Source: JADLCX01 sp964630785 (GTDB taxonomy: Bacteria; Planctomycetota; Phycisphaerae; Phycisphaerales; UBA1924). Taken from it: 64,000 nucleotides of DNA. Of the stretch, positions 20,211 through 28,263 are shown piece by piece (within the stretch, counting starts at the first letter, position 1; each line of letters begins with the position of its first letter). The notes below the pieces were generated by a model that had not been told where the DNA came from, did not search any database, and saw only the letters and a list, made by a program, of their open reading frames with translations. The translations under genes and the position numbers were made by a program. Location of the stretch: contig CAZVZG010000020.1 in the NCBI GenBank assembly GCA_964630785.1, forward strand, positions 1-64,000, read 5' to 3'.

Positions 20211-20304
20211 GCGATCTCCACCTCCCCTTCTCGACCGAGAGGGGAGCGGCCACACTCGCTCTGAGGATAGAGACCCGCAGGGCGCGGGGTCTGCCCCGGG
20301 TGGA

Positions 20305-20433
20305 GTCCAAGTTTCTGGCGGCGGAGACGTGCAGGCTGGGTACCCCGCCTCTCCGAGGCGGGCGGCGCGCCTTGGACGCCCCGTGATCCGGCCGCGCCGG
20401 AGACGCGGAGTACCCGCCGCCAGAAACTTGGAC
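20305..20433. repeat. Imperfect 129-bp inverted repeat element between dxr and the RNase gene
   Basis: A perfect 20-base inverted repeat forms the ends: GTCCAAGTTTCTGGCGGCGG at 20305-20324 and its complement at 20414-20433. Inside are a CCCGCCT/AGGCGGG hairpin (about 20342-20363) and a second GC-rich palindrome. No open frame spans it. It looks like a small non-autonomous repeat element. Confidence 0.75.
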
Positions 20434-20474
20434 TACACCCGGTCTCTCCTCGCGCCGACGCCGCTCACCCTCGC

Positions 20475-23318
20475 TCACTCTTCCGCCGAACCCCCGCGTC
20501 GATCGCCAGGCCCCAACTTCCGCCGGCTCGAATACAGCGTTCGCGGCCGGCCCGTTCCCGTCGCACTCGGCTTGGCGCCCGGAGGCGTCGCGCCGCCACC
20601 ACCTCCACCCCCGCCACCCGCACCCGCCGGCGCATCGGACCCGCGTGCCGACGCTTGTCCGCCGCCACCCCCACCACCACCACCCTCGCCGCCCCCCCCG
20701 CCCCCACCACCCGATCCGCCGCGACCGCCGCGTCGCCGACGGCGACGGCGACGATGCCCGCCGCCCTCGCCACCACCGTCGGCCGTGTCACGCTCCGACC
20801 CCTCCGCACCCCCGCCCCCGGAACCGCCATCCGAAGGACCGTCCGCACCGTCGTCATGCCGCGGCCCGTCATCGCGGTCGCCCGATGACTCCGCCCCCGC
20901 ACTCTCCGCGTGCGAGTCGAACGACCCGTGCTCGCCCGCGCCGCCTTCGGGCGCGCCCGTCCCCTCAGTCGCGCCGCCACGTCCGCCGCGACCGCGACGA
21001 CGCCGGCGGCGCCGACGGCGACGCCCGCCACCCTCCCCACCCTCGCCGCCTTCACCACCCCCGGCGCTTTCGCCCCGATCCCCCCCGGCGCCCACCTCCA
21101 ACCGGCCGCCATCGCTCGAAGCAAACTCGCCGCCCCGATCGTCCTGCTCGTCGCCCGCGTGCGAGCTCTCCGCGTGGTGATGCTCCGACGACCCGTCCGC
21201 CGCGCCCGAACCCTCGGGCGCGCCCGCCGCCCCAGCGCCCGCCCCGCCGCGTCCCCGACGGCGACGGCGACGACGACGACGACGCCCGCCGCCCTCATCC
21301 GCCTCAGCGCTCTCGCCCGGGCCGCCGTGCGCTTCTTGACCGCCGGCGAACCCGTTGTTCATCGCGTGCTCGCCCGCGTGCGCACCCTCATCCCCGGCCG
21401 ATCCCGAGGAAGGCCCGTCCCCACCCTCGCTCGCTGCGCCCGGCTCCGCCTCAGCGCCGCTCGCCGCCCCGTCACGGCCCGCGCCGCGCCCGCGCCGCCG
21501 GCGACGACGCCCGCGCCGGCCGCCGCCCTCGCCTTCCTCGCCGTGCTGACCTCCGCCTCCCCCACCGCCGCCGCGCCGGCCGCCGGCCCGCATCGGCCGC
21601 ATCGGTTCCTCGACCTCGTCGCCCTCGATCTCGATCGGGTGCGGCTCGACCTCCGACCCCGCCACCGGCTCGTCCGCGGGCTCCGGCTCGGGCTTCTCCA
21701 CCGGCTCGGCCCAATCCTCCGCGGGCGCGGCCTTGGGAAGCTCGAACTCGACCATCTCGTTCTCGCGCAGCTTGCGCCGCCCGAGCATCGTCACGTCGAT
21801 ATCCGCGCCCCGGTCGTCGTACGCGTAGAACGTCACCCGGTCCACCGGGATCGCCTCGCTCACGCGCACGTCCACGTGCTTGCCGCTGCCCCGCTCGATC
21901 CGCGTCAGTGACTTGCGCTTGGTGCTCAGCAGCTCGCCCGCGATCCGCGGGCTCACCACCATCTCCACCCGGTGCACACGCTCGTGGTCCAGGATCGCCG
22001 CCAGCTCGCGCAGCCCGTCCGCCGCCACGCTGTCGGGCTTCTGCACCAGCCCGCGCCCGCGGCACGTCGGACAATCGCCGAAGTGCTGGCTCTCGTGGCT
22101 CCCGCGCATCCGCTGCCGGGTCATCTCCAGGATGCCGAACTCGCTGATCGGCGCCGTCGTCCAGCGCGCCCGGTCCTTCTTCAGCAGCTCCTTGAACTTG
22201 CCCTCCACCTCGCGCCGGTGCTTGCTGAAACGCATGTCGATCAGGTCGTTGATGATCACCCCGCCCAGGTCGCGCAGGCGCAACTGCCGGCAGATCTCGT
22301 CCGCCGCCTCCATGTTCGTCCTGTACGCGTTGGTCTCCGCGTCCCGCGCCCCGCGGCTCTTGCCGCTGTTCACGTCGATCGCCACCAGCGCCTCGGTCTC
22401 GTCGATCACCAGCCGCCCGCCGCTGGGCAGCGGCACCTCGCGCGCGTGGATCATCTGGATCTGCTCTTCCAGGCCCAGCGCGTGGAAGATCGGCGTCCGC
22501 CCTGTGTAGTGGATCAGCTTCGACGTCGAGCGCGGCGCCACGATCTTCAGGAACCGCCCCGCGCGCGTCATCGCCGCCTCGTTGTCCACCACCACCTCGT
22601 CGATGTCGCCCGAGAGGATGTCGCGCAGCGCCCGCACCAGCAGGTCGCTCTCGCTGTACAGCAGCCGCGGCTTGTTCCCGCTCTTCCAGCGCTTCTCCAT
22701 GTCCTTCCACAGCCGCGACAGGTACGCCAGGTCCCGCTTGAGCTCCAGCTTGCCCCGGTCCATCCCCGCCGTCCGCAGGATGAACCCGAACCCCTCCGGC
22801 AGGTCGAGCTGATCGAGGATCTCGCGCATCTTCCGGCGCGTCTCCTCGTCCTCCACCTTGCGGCTCACGCCCACCCGGTCCATCTGCGGCATCATCACCA
22901 GGAACCGCCCCGGGATGCTCAGGTAGCTCGTGACCGTCGGGCCCTTGGTCCCCACGCCCTCCTTGAGCACCTGCACCGCGACCTCCTGCCCGCGACGCAG
23001 ACACTCCTGGATCGGCGGCCTGTCACGCCGCGGCGTCTTCTTTCCCACCCGTTCGGTCGTCTCCTCGTCCGCGTCCGGGAAGTACTGCGGGTGCAGATCG
23101 CTCAGGTGCAGGAAGCCGTTGTGCTCCAGCCCGAAGTCCACGAACGCCGCCTGGATCGCCGCCTCGACGTTCACCACCTTGCCCACGTAGATGTTGCCCA
23201 CGTGGCTCACGTTGTCCATCCGCTCGCCGTGCAGCTCGTTGAGCTTCCCGTCGTACACCACCGCCACCCGGCACTCTTCGCCCGGGACGTAGTTGATCAC
23301 CATCTGGCCCTTGGCCAT
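20475..23318 (-). CDS. rne: Ribonuclease E/G family endoribonuclease with long Arg-Gly-rich tail
   Basis: A 947-residue RNase E/G homologue, the central enzyme of mRNA decay and rRNA processing. An S1 RNA-binding domain (about 36-125), then the catalytic DNase I-like part with the two metal-binding aspartates in VAIDVNSGKSRG and GVIINDLIDMRF, and the zinc-link cysteines CPTC (near 417-420). After about residue 560 the protein becomes disordered and repetitive: acidic/Gly/Ser segments alternate with four Arg-rich modules (runs of 6-10 Arg followed by GRGG) spaced about 80-90 residues apart. That tail replaces the E. coli degradosome scaffold and may bind RNA or partners. ATG 23318 is preferred; AAAGG lies nine bases upstream, while ATGs at 23327 and 23324 are too close to it. 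A ~440-base leader separates it from ptsI. Confidence 0.9.
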   Translation of the reverse strand: MAKGQMVINYVPGEECRVAVVYDGKLNELHGERMDNVSHVGNIYVGKVVNVEAAIQAAFVDFGLEHNGFLHLSDLHPQYFPDADEETTERVGKKTPRRDRPPIQECLRRGQEVAVQVLKEGVGTKGPTVTSYLSIPGRFLVMMPQMDRVGVSRKVEDEETRRKMREILDQLDLPEGFGFILRTAGMDRGKLELKRDLAYLSRLWKDMEKRWKSGNKPRLLYSESDLLVRALRDILSGDIDEVVVDNEAAMTRAGRFLKIVAPRSTSKLIHYTGRTPIFHALGLEEQIQMIHAREVPLPSGGRLVIDETEALVAIDVNSGKSRGARDAETNAYRTNMEAADEICRQLRLRDLGGVIINDLIDMRFSKHRREVEGKFKELLKKDRARWTTAPISEFGILEMTRQRMRGSHESQHFGDCPTCRGRGLVQKPDSVAADGLRELAAILDHERVHRVEMVVSPRIAGELLSTKRKSLTRIERGSGKHVDVRVSEAIPVDRVTFYAYDDRGADIDVTMLGRRKLRENEMVEFELPKAAPAEDWAEPVEKPEPEPADEPVAGSEVEPHPIEIEGDEVEEPMRPMRAGGRRGGGGGGGGQHGEEGEGGGRRGRRRRRRGRGAGRDGAASGAEAEPGAASEGGDGPSSGSAGDEGAHAGEHAMNNGFAGGQEAHGGPGESAEADEGGGRRRRRRRRRRGRGGAGAGAAGAPEGSGAADGSSEHHHAESSHAGDEQDDRGGEFASSDGGRLEVGAGGDRGESAGGGEGGEGGEGGGRRRRRRRRRRGRGGRGGATEGTGAPEGGAGEHGSFDSHAESAGAESSGDRDDGPRHDDGADGPSDGGSGGGGAEGSERDTADGGGEGGGHRRRRRRRRGGRGGSGGGGGGGGEGGGGGGGGGQASARGSDAPAGAGGGGGGGGGATPPGAKPSATGTGRPRTLYSSRRKLGPGDRRGGSAEE
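20715..21525 (-). repeat. Four Arg-Gly-rich modules in the RNase E/G tail
   Basis: The minus strand repeats a cassette encoding (R)6-10-GRGG about every 235-265 bases, centred near 21503, 21268, 21006 and 20740. The intervening parts code for Glu/Gly/Ser/Ala-rich linkers of similar but not identical length. This looks like module duplication within the gene. Confidence 0.7.
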
Positions 23319-23766
23319 GTTCATCATCCTTTCTCAATCCAACTCGAACGTGCCTCAGAAACCGCGCTCGGCCGCCGCACAAGGCGGCCCGGCCGCACGC
23401 GCTCTCCGCGCTCCGTCTTCACATTGGCAAGCAGCAGCATTCCGCGCACGAAACACGCCCGCTCAGGGGCGGCGCCGTCCGACCAACGCTGCGATCACTC
23501 CGGGAATCCCGCGCCGCGGCACGCGGGCAAACCCGCGTCCGAGCGCCCAAGCGCTCCACCCCGACCCGCCCCGCGCCCCCCGGTTTGCCCCGCGCGGCCG
23601 TGCCGCACGCGCAACTCCCGAGAAACGCCCACCCGCGCCCCGCCCGCCGCTTTCGGGTGCACCGGTCACTCGCCATGCGAGTCACCCGCATCAACCGTTC
23701 GCGGCCAAGCGCCGTTTTCCCGCGTGACCCGGCGTCGTCCGCCCGGCCCCGCCCTGTCCTGCTCCC
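23319..23766 (-). other. Structured leader between ptsI and the RNase E/G gene
   Basis: No gene was recognised in 448 bases. On the minus strand several stable hairpins follow one another: 23664-23686 (arms pair at 9 of 10 positions), 23541-23556 (perfect 6-bp stem, 4-base loop), 23522-23537 (perfect 6-bp stem), and 23370-23389 (perfect 7-bp stem). E. coli RNase E regulates its own mRNA through a hairpin-rich 5' leader, so the same could apply here; this is inference. Confidence 0.4.
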
Positions 23767-25527
23767 TCAGTGCTCGCCGGAACGCCCGTCGAACGCCTCG
23801 GGAATGATCTTTCTCGCCTGGTCACGCACAAACGCCGTGACCGCGGCATCGGAATCAAGCGAAAGCGCCCGTTTGGCGATCCGCTCACATTGGGGTATCG
23901 AAACCTTCCGAACCAGCCTCTTCAGGTGGGGTATGGAAGACGCCGTCGCCGAGAGCGTACGCAATCCGAGCCCGATCAGCAACAGCGTGAACTCCGGATC
24001 GCCCGCGGACTCGCCGCAGCACGACACCGGGATGTTGTATCGGCGTCCCGCCCGCACCACATCCCTGATAAGCCGCAAAACCGCCGGGTGCGAGGCGTTA
24101 TACAGGTTCGCAACCCGTTCGTTGGTCCGGTCCACCGCCAGCGTGTACTGCACCAGATCGTTGGTCCCGATCGAGAAGAACGCCGCCTCGCGCGCGAACG
24201 TGCTGGCCATCAGCGCCGCGCTGGGCACCTCGACCATCATCCCCACCTCGACGCCCCGGTCGAACGGCAGCCCGTCGTCCTCCAGGTCCTCCATCACGTC
24301 GTTGATCAGGTACCGCCCCTGCCGCAACTCGGTGGTGTTGCCGATGAGCGGGAACATGATCTTGATCGGCCCCAGCGCACTGGCCCTCAGGATCGCCCGC
24401 AACTGCCTCTTGAACATCGGCAGGTTCTGCAGGCAGTACCGGATCGAGCGCAACCCCAGGAACGGGTTCCGCTCCGGCGTCTCGGCCTGCTCCTGCGTGT
24501 ACTTGTCCGCCCCCAGGTCCATCGTCCTGATCGTGAGCACCCGCCCCGCCGAGAGCTCCACCGCCTGCCGGTACGCCTCGTAGTGCTCCTCCTCTGTCGG
24601 CTCCTTCTCGTTCATCAAATAGAGGAACTCGGTCCGGTACAGCCCCACGCCCTCGCCCCCGCCCAGGAACACCTGCTTGATCTCGTCGGGGCTCTCGATG
24701 TTGCCCAACAGCGTGACGGGAGTGCCGTCGGTCGTCACGCTCGGCAGCTTCACCAGCTCGCTCAGCGAGACCGCCAGCGTCTTGCGGACCTCGATGTAGT
24801 CCTCGTACTCGTCGATCGTCTCCTGATCCGGCTCCAGCACCACCACCCCGCGATCGCCGTCCACGATGATCGCCGAGTCGTCAAACACCGCCTCGGTCAG
24901 GTGCCCCAGCCCCACCACCGCGGGGATCCCCAGCGCCCGCGCCACGATCGCCGTGTGGCTGGTCTTCCCACCCAGGTCGGTCGCGAACCCCTCCACATGT
25001 TTGCGGTTGAACGCCACCGTCTGGCTCGGCGTCAGGTCCCGTGCCACCACCACCGCGTGCTGGTTCAACGCGTGCAGGCGCGTCCCGTGCTCGCCGATCA
25101 GGTGCTTGAGCACCCGCGCCGACAGATCCCGGATGTCGTCCACCTTCGTCTGAAACCCCGCGTCCGGCATCGCCTCGAACCGCTTGAGCAGCTCCTCGAA
25201 GCCCGTGTACACCGCGAACTCCGCCGTCACCGACTCCCGGTCCATCCGCTCGTGCATCGGGCGCGTCAGCGACGCGTCGCTCAGCATCCCTACGTGGAAC
25301 CCGAAGATTTTGGCCGCCTCTTCCCCCAACTGCGCACGCGTCCGCTCTCGCAACTCCGTCAACTCCGCGATCGATGCGCCCAGCGCCTTCCACAACCGCT
25401 CGTGCTCGTGCGCCACCAGCTCCGGCTTCACCGTCCGCCGGGGGATCCGCCGCTTCTGGTCGTCCAGCACGAACACGCGCCCGATCACAATCCCGGGCGA
25501 CACCGCGATGCCCTTGAACGTCTGCAT
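23767..25527 (-). CDS. ptsI: Phosphoenolpyruvate-protein phosphotransferase (PTS enzyme I)
   Basis: A 586-residue enzyme I of the PTS, which takes a phosphate from phosphoenolpyruvate and passes it to HPr. The phosphorylated histidine is H191 in GGKTSHTAIVARALGIPAVVG-like context; the PEP-binding TIM-barrel domain contains GVGLYRTEFLYL, MFPLIGN and the conserved cysteine near residue 503 (VSCCGESAGDP). Length matches typical enzyme I. No HPr, EIIA or permease gene is in the window, so it may serve a regulatory or PTS(Ntr)-like route, or its partners lie elsewhere. Start ATG 25527; a TATGAT -10-like box at 25712-25717 may be its promoter. Downstream is the structured leader of the RNase gene. 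The last residues are SGEH. Confidence 0.93.
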   Translation of the reverse strand: MQTFKGIAVSPGIVIGRVFVLDDQKRRIPRRTVKPELVAHEHERLWKALGASIAELTELRERTRAQLGEEAAKIFGFHVGMLSDASLTRPMHERMDRESVTAEFAVYTGFEELLKRFEAMPDAGFQTKVDDIRDLSARVLKHLIGEHGTRLHALNQHAVVVARDLTPSQTVAFNRKHVEGFATDLGGKTSHTAIVARALGIPAVVGLGHLTEAVFDDSAIIVDGDRGVVVLEPDQETIDEYEDYIEVRKTLAVSLSELVKLPSVTTDGTPVTLLGNIESPDEIKQVFLGGGEGVGLYRTEFLYLMNEKEPTEEEHYEAYRQAVELSAGRVLTIRTMDLGADKYTQEQAETPERNPFLGLRSIRYCLQNLPMFKRQLRAILRASALGPIKIMFPLIGNTTELRQGRYLINDVMEDLEDDGLPFDRGVEVGMMVEVPSAALMASTFAREAAFFSIGTNDLVQYTLAVDRTNERVANLYNASHPAVLRLIRDVVRAGRRYNIPVSCCGESAGDPEFTLLLIGLGLRTLSATASSIPHLKRLVRKVSIPQCERIAKRALSLDSDAAVTAFVRDQARKIIPEAFDGRSGEH

Positions 25528-25711
25528 TCAGCCCACCTCCCCCACCATCGGCCCCGCTCCGCCCCGCCGGAAGCCCAGCCCACCCGCGCGCAGCCCCATC
25601 CCGCGCCATCCCGCCCGCCCACCCCGCACCACGACTATCGCGCCAAAGCCCATCCGGCCTTCCTTACTGATGCCAATCACAATACAAACAAAATCTCTAA
25701 AACCCCGCTCC

Positions 25712-25717
25712 ATCATA
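25712..25717 (-). promoter_or_regulatory. TATGAT -10-like box upstream of ptsI
   Basis: Reads TATGAT on the minus strand in an AT-richer stretch about 185 bases before the ptsI start. The -35 region (GTGAGT at 16 bases) is a poor match, so this is only a candidate. Confidence 0.25.
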
Positions 25718-25839
25718 GCATCTGCACCGTTTCACTCACCCCGTCCGAACTCAACCGCCCCCGCCCGCGAACCGATATCTGGCGAAGGGGAGGATGCGAG
25801 GCGGACCATCGGCCACGCCGTCCACCACGCTCCCGCCCC

Positions 25840-25868
25840 TTGACTTCTCCGGCCTTTCCTGCTCTCAT
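25840..25868 (+). promoter_or_regulatory. Candidate promoter for rho
   Basis: TTGACT (25840-25845), a 17-base spacer, then TCTCAT (25863-25868). The -35 is good, the -10 weak. It would give a leader of roughly 445 bases before the ATG at 26322; long leaders are known for self-regulated rho genes. Confidence 0.3.
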
Positions 25869-26321
25869 GTACGGGTCGGGGCCATCTGTTTCGCGGATGG
25901 TTCCCGCGGGGGTTTGTCGAGAGCCAACGGGCGCGTTCGCGGCGGGCTTCGCGCCTGACGTGCGTTCGCGGCTCCTTCGGCCGATTCAGAGGGAGTGGGG
26001 ACGGCTTTGAGTCTGTTTCTTCCGCCGCGCTGGTCCGTCCGTGGACCCCGCGGCCGCGGAGTGAGATCGAACGACACGCCTCAACCGCTTTGACCCCCTA
26101 TTCGGGGCTTGATGCGACGGCGTTGATCGACCGAACTTCCGTGATCCGCGGGTGAACAAGCCGGGTCTGTCGATGCCTCGATCCCCTCGCGCCGCCGGCG
26201 GCGCGGCATCGAAACCGCCCGGTTCCCCGACCCCGCTTCGCCCAGTTTCCGCCCGGTGAACGCCGCGCGCGGCCACAAGCGCCGCGCCCGACCCACCCAC
26301 ACAAAGGCCCTCACACAACCC

Positions 26322-27575
26322 ATGACGACCGTGACCGGCATCCTCGAATGGCCCCAGCGCGCCGAAGGGCGCGTCCGCCAACTCAACGGCAGCACGCTCA
26401 TCGCCCGCGACGACGACCCGTTCGTCCCCATCGCCCTCGGCGAGCGGTTCCGCCTCCGCAACGCCCTCGAAGTCACCGTCGAGATCGGCCTCCGAAAGTC
26501 CCGCCGACGCAGGCGCGGGCGTGGCGGCGGTGGGCGCGGGGGTGATTTCGGCCCCGACGGTCCGCTCAACGGGACACCCGACGGGCCCAACCTCACCCCC
26601 GGCTTCCCACTGCAGGGCGCGCGCAACGCCCGCCCCGTCGTCGAGAACATCCTCTCCATCGAGGGCCAGGACCCCGACCGCTTCGCACAGTCCAAGCCCT
26701 TTGAGGACCTCACCTCGATCGACCCCCAGCCGCGCCTCACGCTCGAATACCCGGGATGTCCGGCCTCGTGCAGGCTCGTCGATCTGTTCTGCCCCATCGG
26801 TCGCGGCCAGCGCGGCCTGATCGTCTCGCCCCCCAAGGCCGGCAAGACCACCCTCCTCAAGGACATCGGCACCGCCATCCTCCGCAACCACGCCGACGTC
26901 GAGGTCATCATCCTGCTTGTCGACGAGCGCCCGGAAGAGGTCACCGATTTCCGCCGCCACTTCGCCGGCGTCGACGGCGCCGACCGCGCCCGCGTCATCG
27001 CCTCCAGCAACGACCACGACGCCGAGAAGCACATCGCCGTCGGCATGCTCACCATGGACCGCTGCAAGCGCATGGTCGAATCCGGCAAGCACGTCGTCGT
27101 CATGCTCGACTCGCTCACGCGCCTCGGACGCGCCTTCAACCGCAGCCGCAAGTACGCGGGCTCCGGACGCACCATGAGCGGCGGCATCGACTCCCGCGCA
27201 CTGGAAGTCCCCAAGCAGATCTTCGGCTCCGCACGCAACACCGAGGAAGCGGGCAGCCTCACCATGATCGCCTCCTGCCTGGTCGACACCGGCAGCCAGG
27301 GCGATCAGGTCATCTTCGAGGAGTTCAAGGGCACCGGCAACATGGAGCTCGTCCTCGACCGCAAGATCAGCGAGCGCCGCCTCTTCCCGGCCATCAACCT
27401 CGCCGCCAGCGGCACACGCAAGGAGCACCTGCTCATGGAAGAGCAGGAGCTCAAGACCATCACCGCCCTCCGCCGCCGCCTCATGGTCATGCCGCCGCAC
27501 CAGCAGATCGAGCAGCTCCTCGCCGCCCTCCAGCGCTTCCCCACCAACTCAGCCCTCGTAGGCAGCGCAGGTTGA
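26322..27575 (+). CDS. rho: Transcription termination factor Rho
   Basis: A 417-residue Rho factor, a hexameric RNA helicase that ends transcription. Visible landmarks: Walker A SPPKAGKTTLLKDI (near residue 168), LLVDERPEEVTDFRR, Walker B VVVMLDSLTRLGRAFN, Q-loop region FGSARNTEEAGSLTMIA, R-loop FKGTGNMELVLDRKISERR. The N-terminal part has an RNA-binding core but an Arg/Gly-rich segment (KSRRRRRGRGGGGRGG) replaces part of the usual region; the Rho_N helical domain seems absent. Length is close to E. coli Rho. The ATG 26322 fits the conserved N-terminus, although no strong ribosome binding site is adjacent; the frame is open upstream to a GTG at 26256. Convergent with an ANTAR regulator (27649-28263). 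It sits beside other RNA-control genes. Confidence 0.94.
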   Translation: MTTVTGILEWPQRAEGRVRQLNGSTLIARDDDPFVPIALGERFRLRNALEVTVEIGLRKSRRRRRGRGGGGRGGDFGPDGPLNGTPDGPNLTPGFPLQGARNARPVVENILSIEGQDPDRFAQSKPFEDLTSIDPQPRLTLEYPGCPASCRLVDLFCPIGRGQRGLIVSPPKAGKTTLLKDIGTAILRNHADVEVIILLVDERPEEVTDFRRHFAGVDGADRARVIASSNDHDAEKHIAVGMLTMDRCKRMVESGKHVVVMLDSLTRLGRAFNRSRKYAGSGRTMSGGIDSRALEVPKQIFGSARNTEEAGSLTMIASCLVDTGSQGDQVIFEEFKGTGNMELVLDRKISERRLFPAINLAASGTRKEHLLMEEQELKTITALRRRLMVMPPHQQIEQLLAALQRFPTNSALVGSAG

Positions 27576-27582
27576 CGCCCCC

Positions 27583-27628
27583 GTGGCATGGGCTTCCAGC
27601 CAGCCCATGTCGGCCCACAGCGCCGAGC
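27583..27628. repeat. GTGGCATGGGC double-hairpin repeat, copy 1 (diverged)
   Basis: Starts GTGGCATGGGCTTCCAGC and continues with a second palindrome of the TCGGCCC/GGGCCGA type in a degenerate form. It lies between the convergent rho and ANTAR genes, 8 bases after the rho stop. Four other copies are at 34921, 41157, 42972 and 51601. Confidence 0.7.
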
Positions 27629-27648
27629 GCCCAGCCAACGTCCACCCC

Positions 27649-28263
27649 CTACCTCCCCTCACCCAAAATCTTCCTCGCCACCTCCCCCACCGACCGCCCC
27701 GCCGCCTTGGCCCGCCGGCGCAACTCGCGCATCGCCTCGCCCTCATCCAGGCTCTCCCGTTCCACCAGCGCCCAGCGGGCCCGGTCGATGTCCTCCCGGT
27801 CTTCCAGCCGTCGGCGCAGGTCGCCCGCCTCCAACCGGCTCGACATGTACTGATTGAACCGCGACCACGCCACCTCGATCGCCGGCCCCAGTTGATCGTT
27901 CGTCACCGGCTTGACCAGGTACCCGAACACCCCCGCGTCCGCCGCCTCGTTGATCTGCCGGGGGTTCGAGTACGCCGAGACGATCACCACCGGGATCAGC
28001 ATCTCGCCGAACATCGCTCGCGCCGCCTGAAGACCGTCTTGCTCGGAGTCCATCCGCGCGTCCAGCAGCGCCAGGTCCGGCAGCGTCGAGAACGCCATCT
28101 CGATCGCGTGCTCCCCGTCGTGCGCGGGCCCGATCGCCTGGTACCCCAGCCGGCGCAGCGCCAACATGATCGACGCCGCCGAAAGGCTCTCGTCGTCGGC
28201 CACCAACACGCGACGCGGGTGCTCCAGCGACGGACGCCACGATCGTTCGCCTTGCGAGTTCAC
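27649..28263 (-). CDS. Response regulator with ANTAR RNA-binding output
   Basis: A 204-residue regulator: a receiver domain (VLVADDESLSAAS, phosphoacceptor Asp in LALLDARMD, Lys in YLVKPVTND) joined by a helix to a C-terminal ANTAR domain (LRRRLEDREDIDRARWALVE and AMRELRRRAKAAGRSVGEVA). ANTAR domains bind paired hexaloop hairpins in nascent mRNA and prevent termination. The GTG at 28263 is chosen: it overlaps the kinase stop as GTGA and has GGGAGGTG six bases upstream, so the two genes are translationally coupled. The cognate kinase is therefore the upstream HWE-type protein. RNA targets are not identified. Being tail-to-tail with rho is noteworthy, since the two proteins have opposite effects on transcript ends. 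Confidence 0.9.
   Translation of the reverse strand: MNSQGERSWRPSLEHPRRVLVADDESLSAASIMLALRRLGYQAIGPAHDGEHAIEMAFSTLPDLALLDARMDSEQDGLQAARAMFGEMLIPVVIVSAYSNPRQINEAADAGVFGYLVKPVTNDQLGPAIEVAWSRFNQYMSSRLEAGDLRRRLEDREDIDRARWALVERESLDEGEAMRELRRRAKAAGRSVGEVARKILGEGR

Larger units (their letters stand above)
25528..26321. other. Divergent intergenic region between ptsI and rho
   Basis: About 790 bases with no convincing gene. Minus strand: an AT-rich stretch near 25660-25725, including the -10-like TATGAT, should hold the ptsI promoter and leader. Plus strand: a long leader in front of rho containing several short G/C hairpins (for example around 25925-25985 and 26030-26065). A small open frame at 25528-25716 on the minus strand has no ribosome binding site or similarity and is not called. 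Confidence 0.45.

Noticed and set aside
20631..21640. Possible insertion sequence or CRISPR-like array in the repeated region of the RNase gene
   Set aside because: The repeats are in frame, encode Arg-Gly modules and have no uniform spacers.
25528..25716. 62-codon frame upstream of ptsI
   Set aside because: No ribosome binding site or similarity, Gly/Arg-rich; more likely leader sequence.
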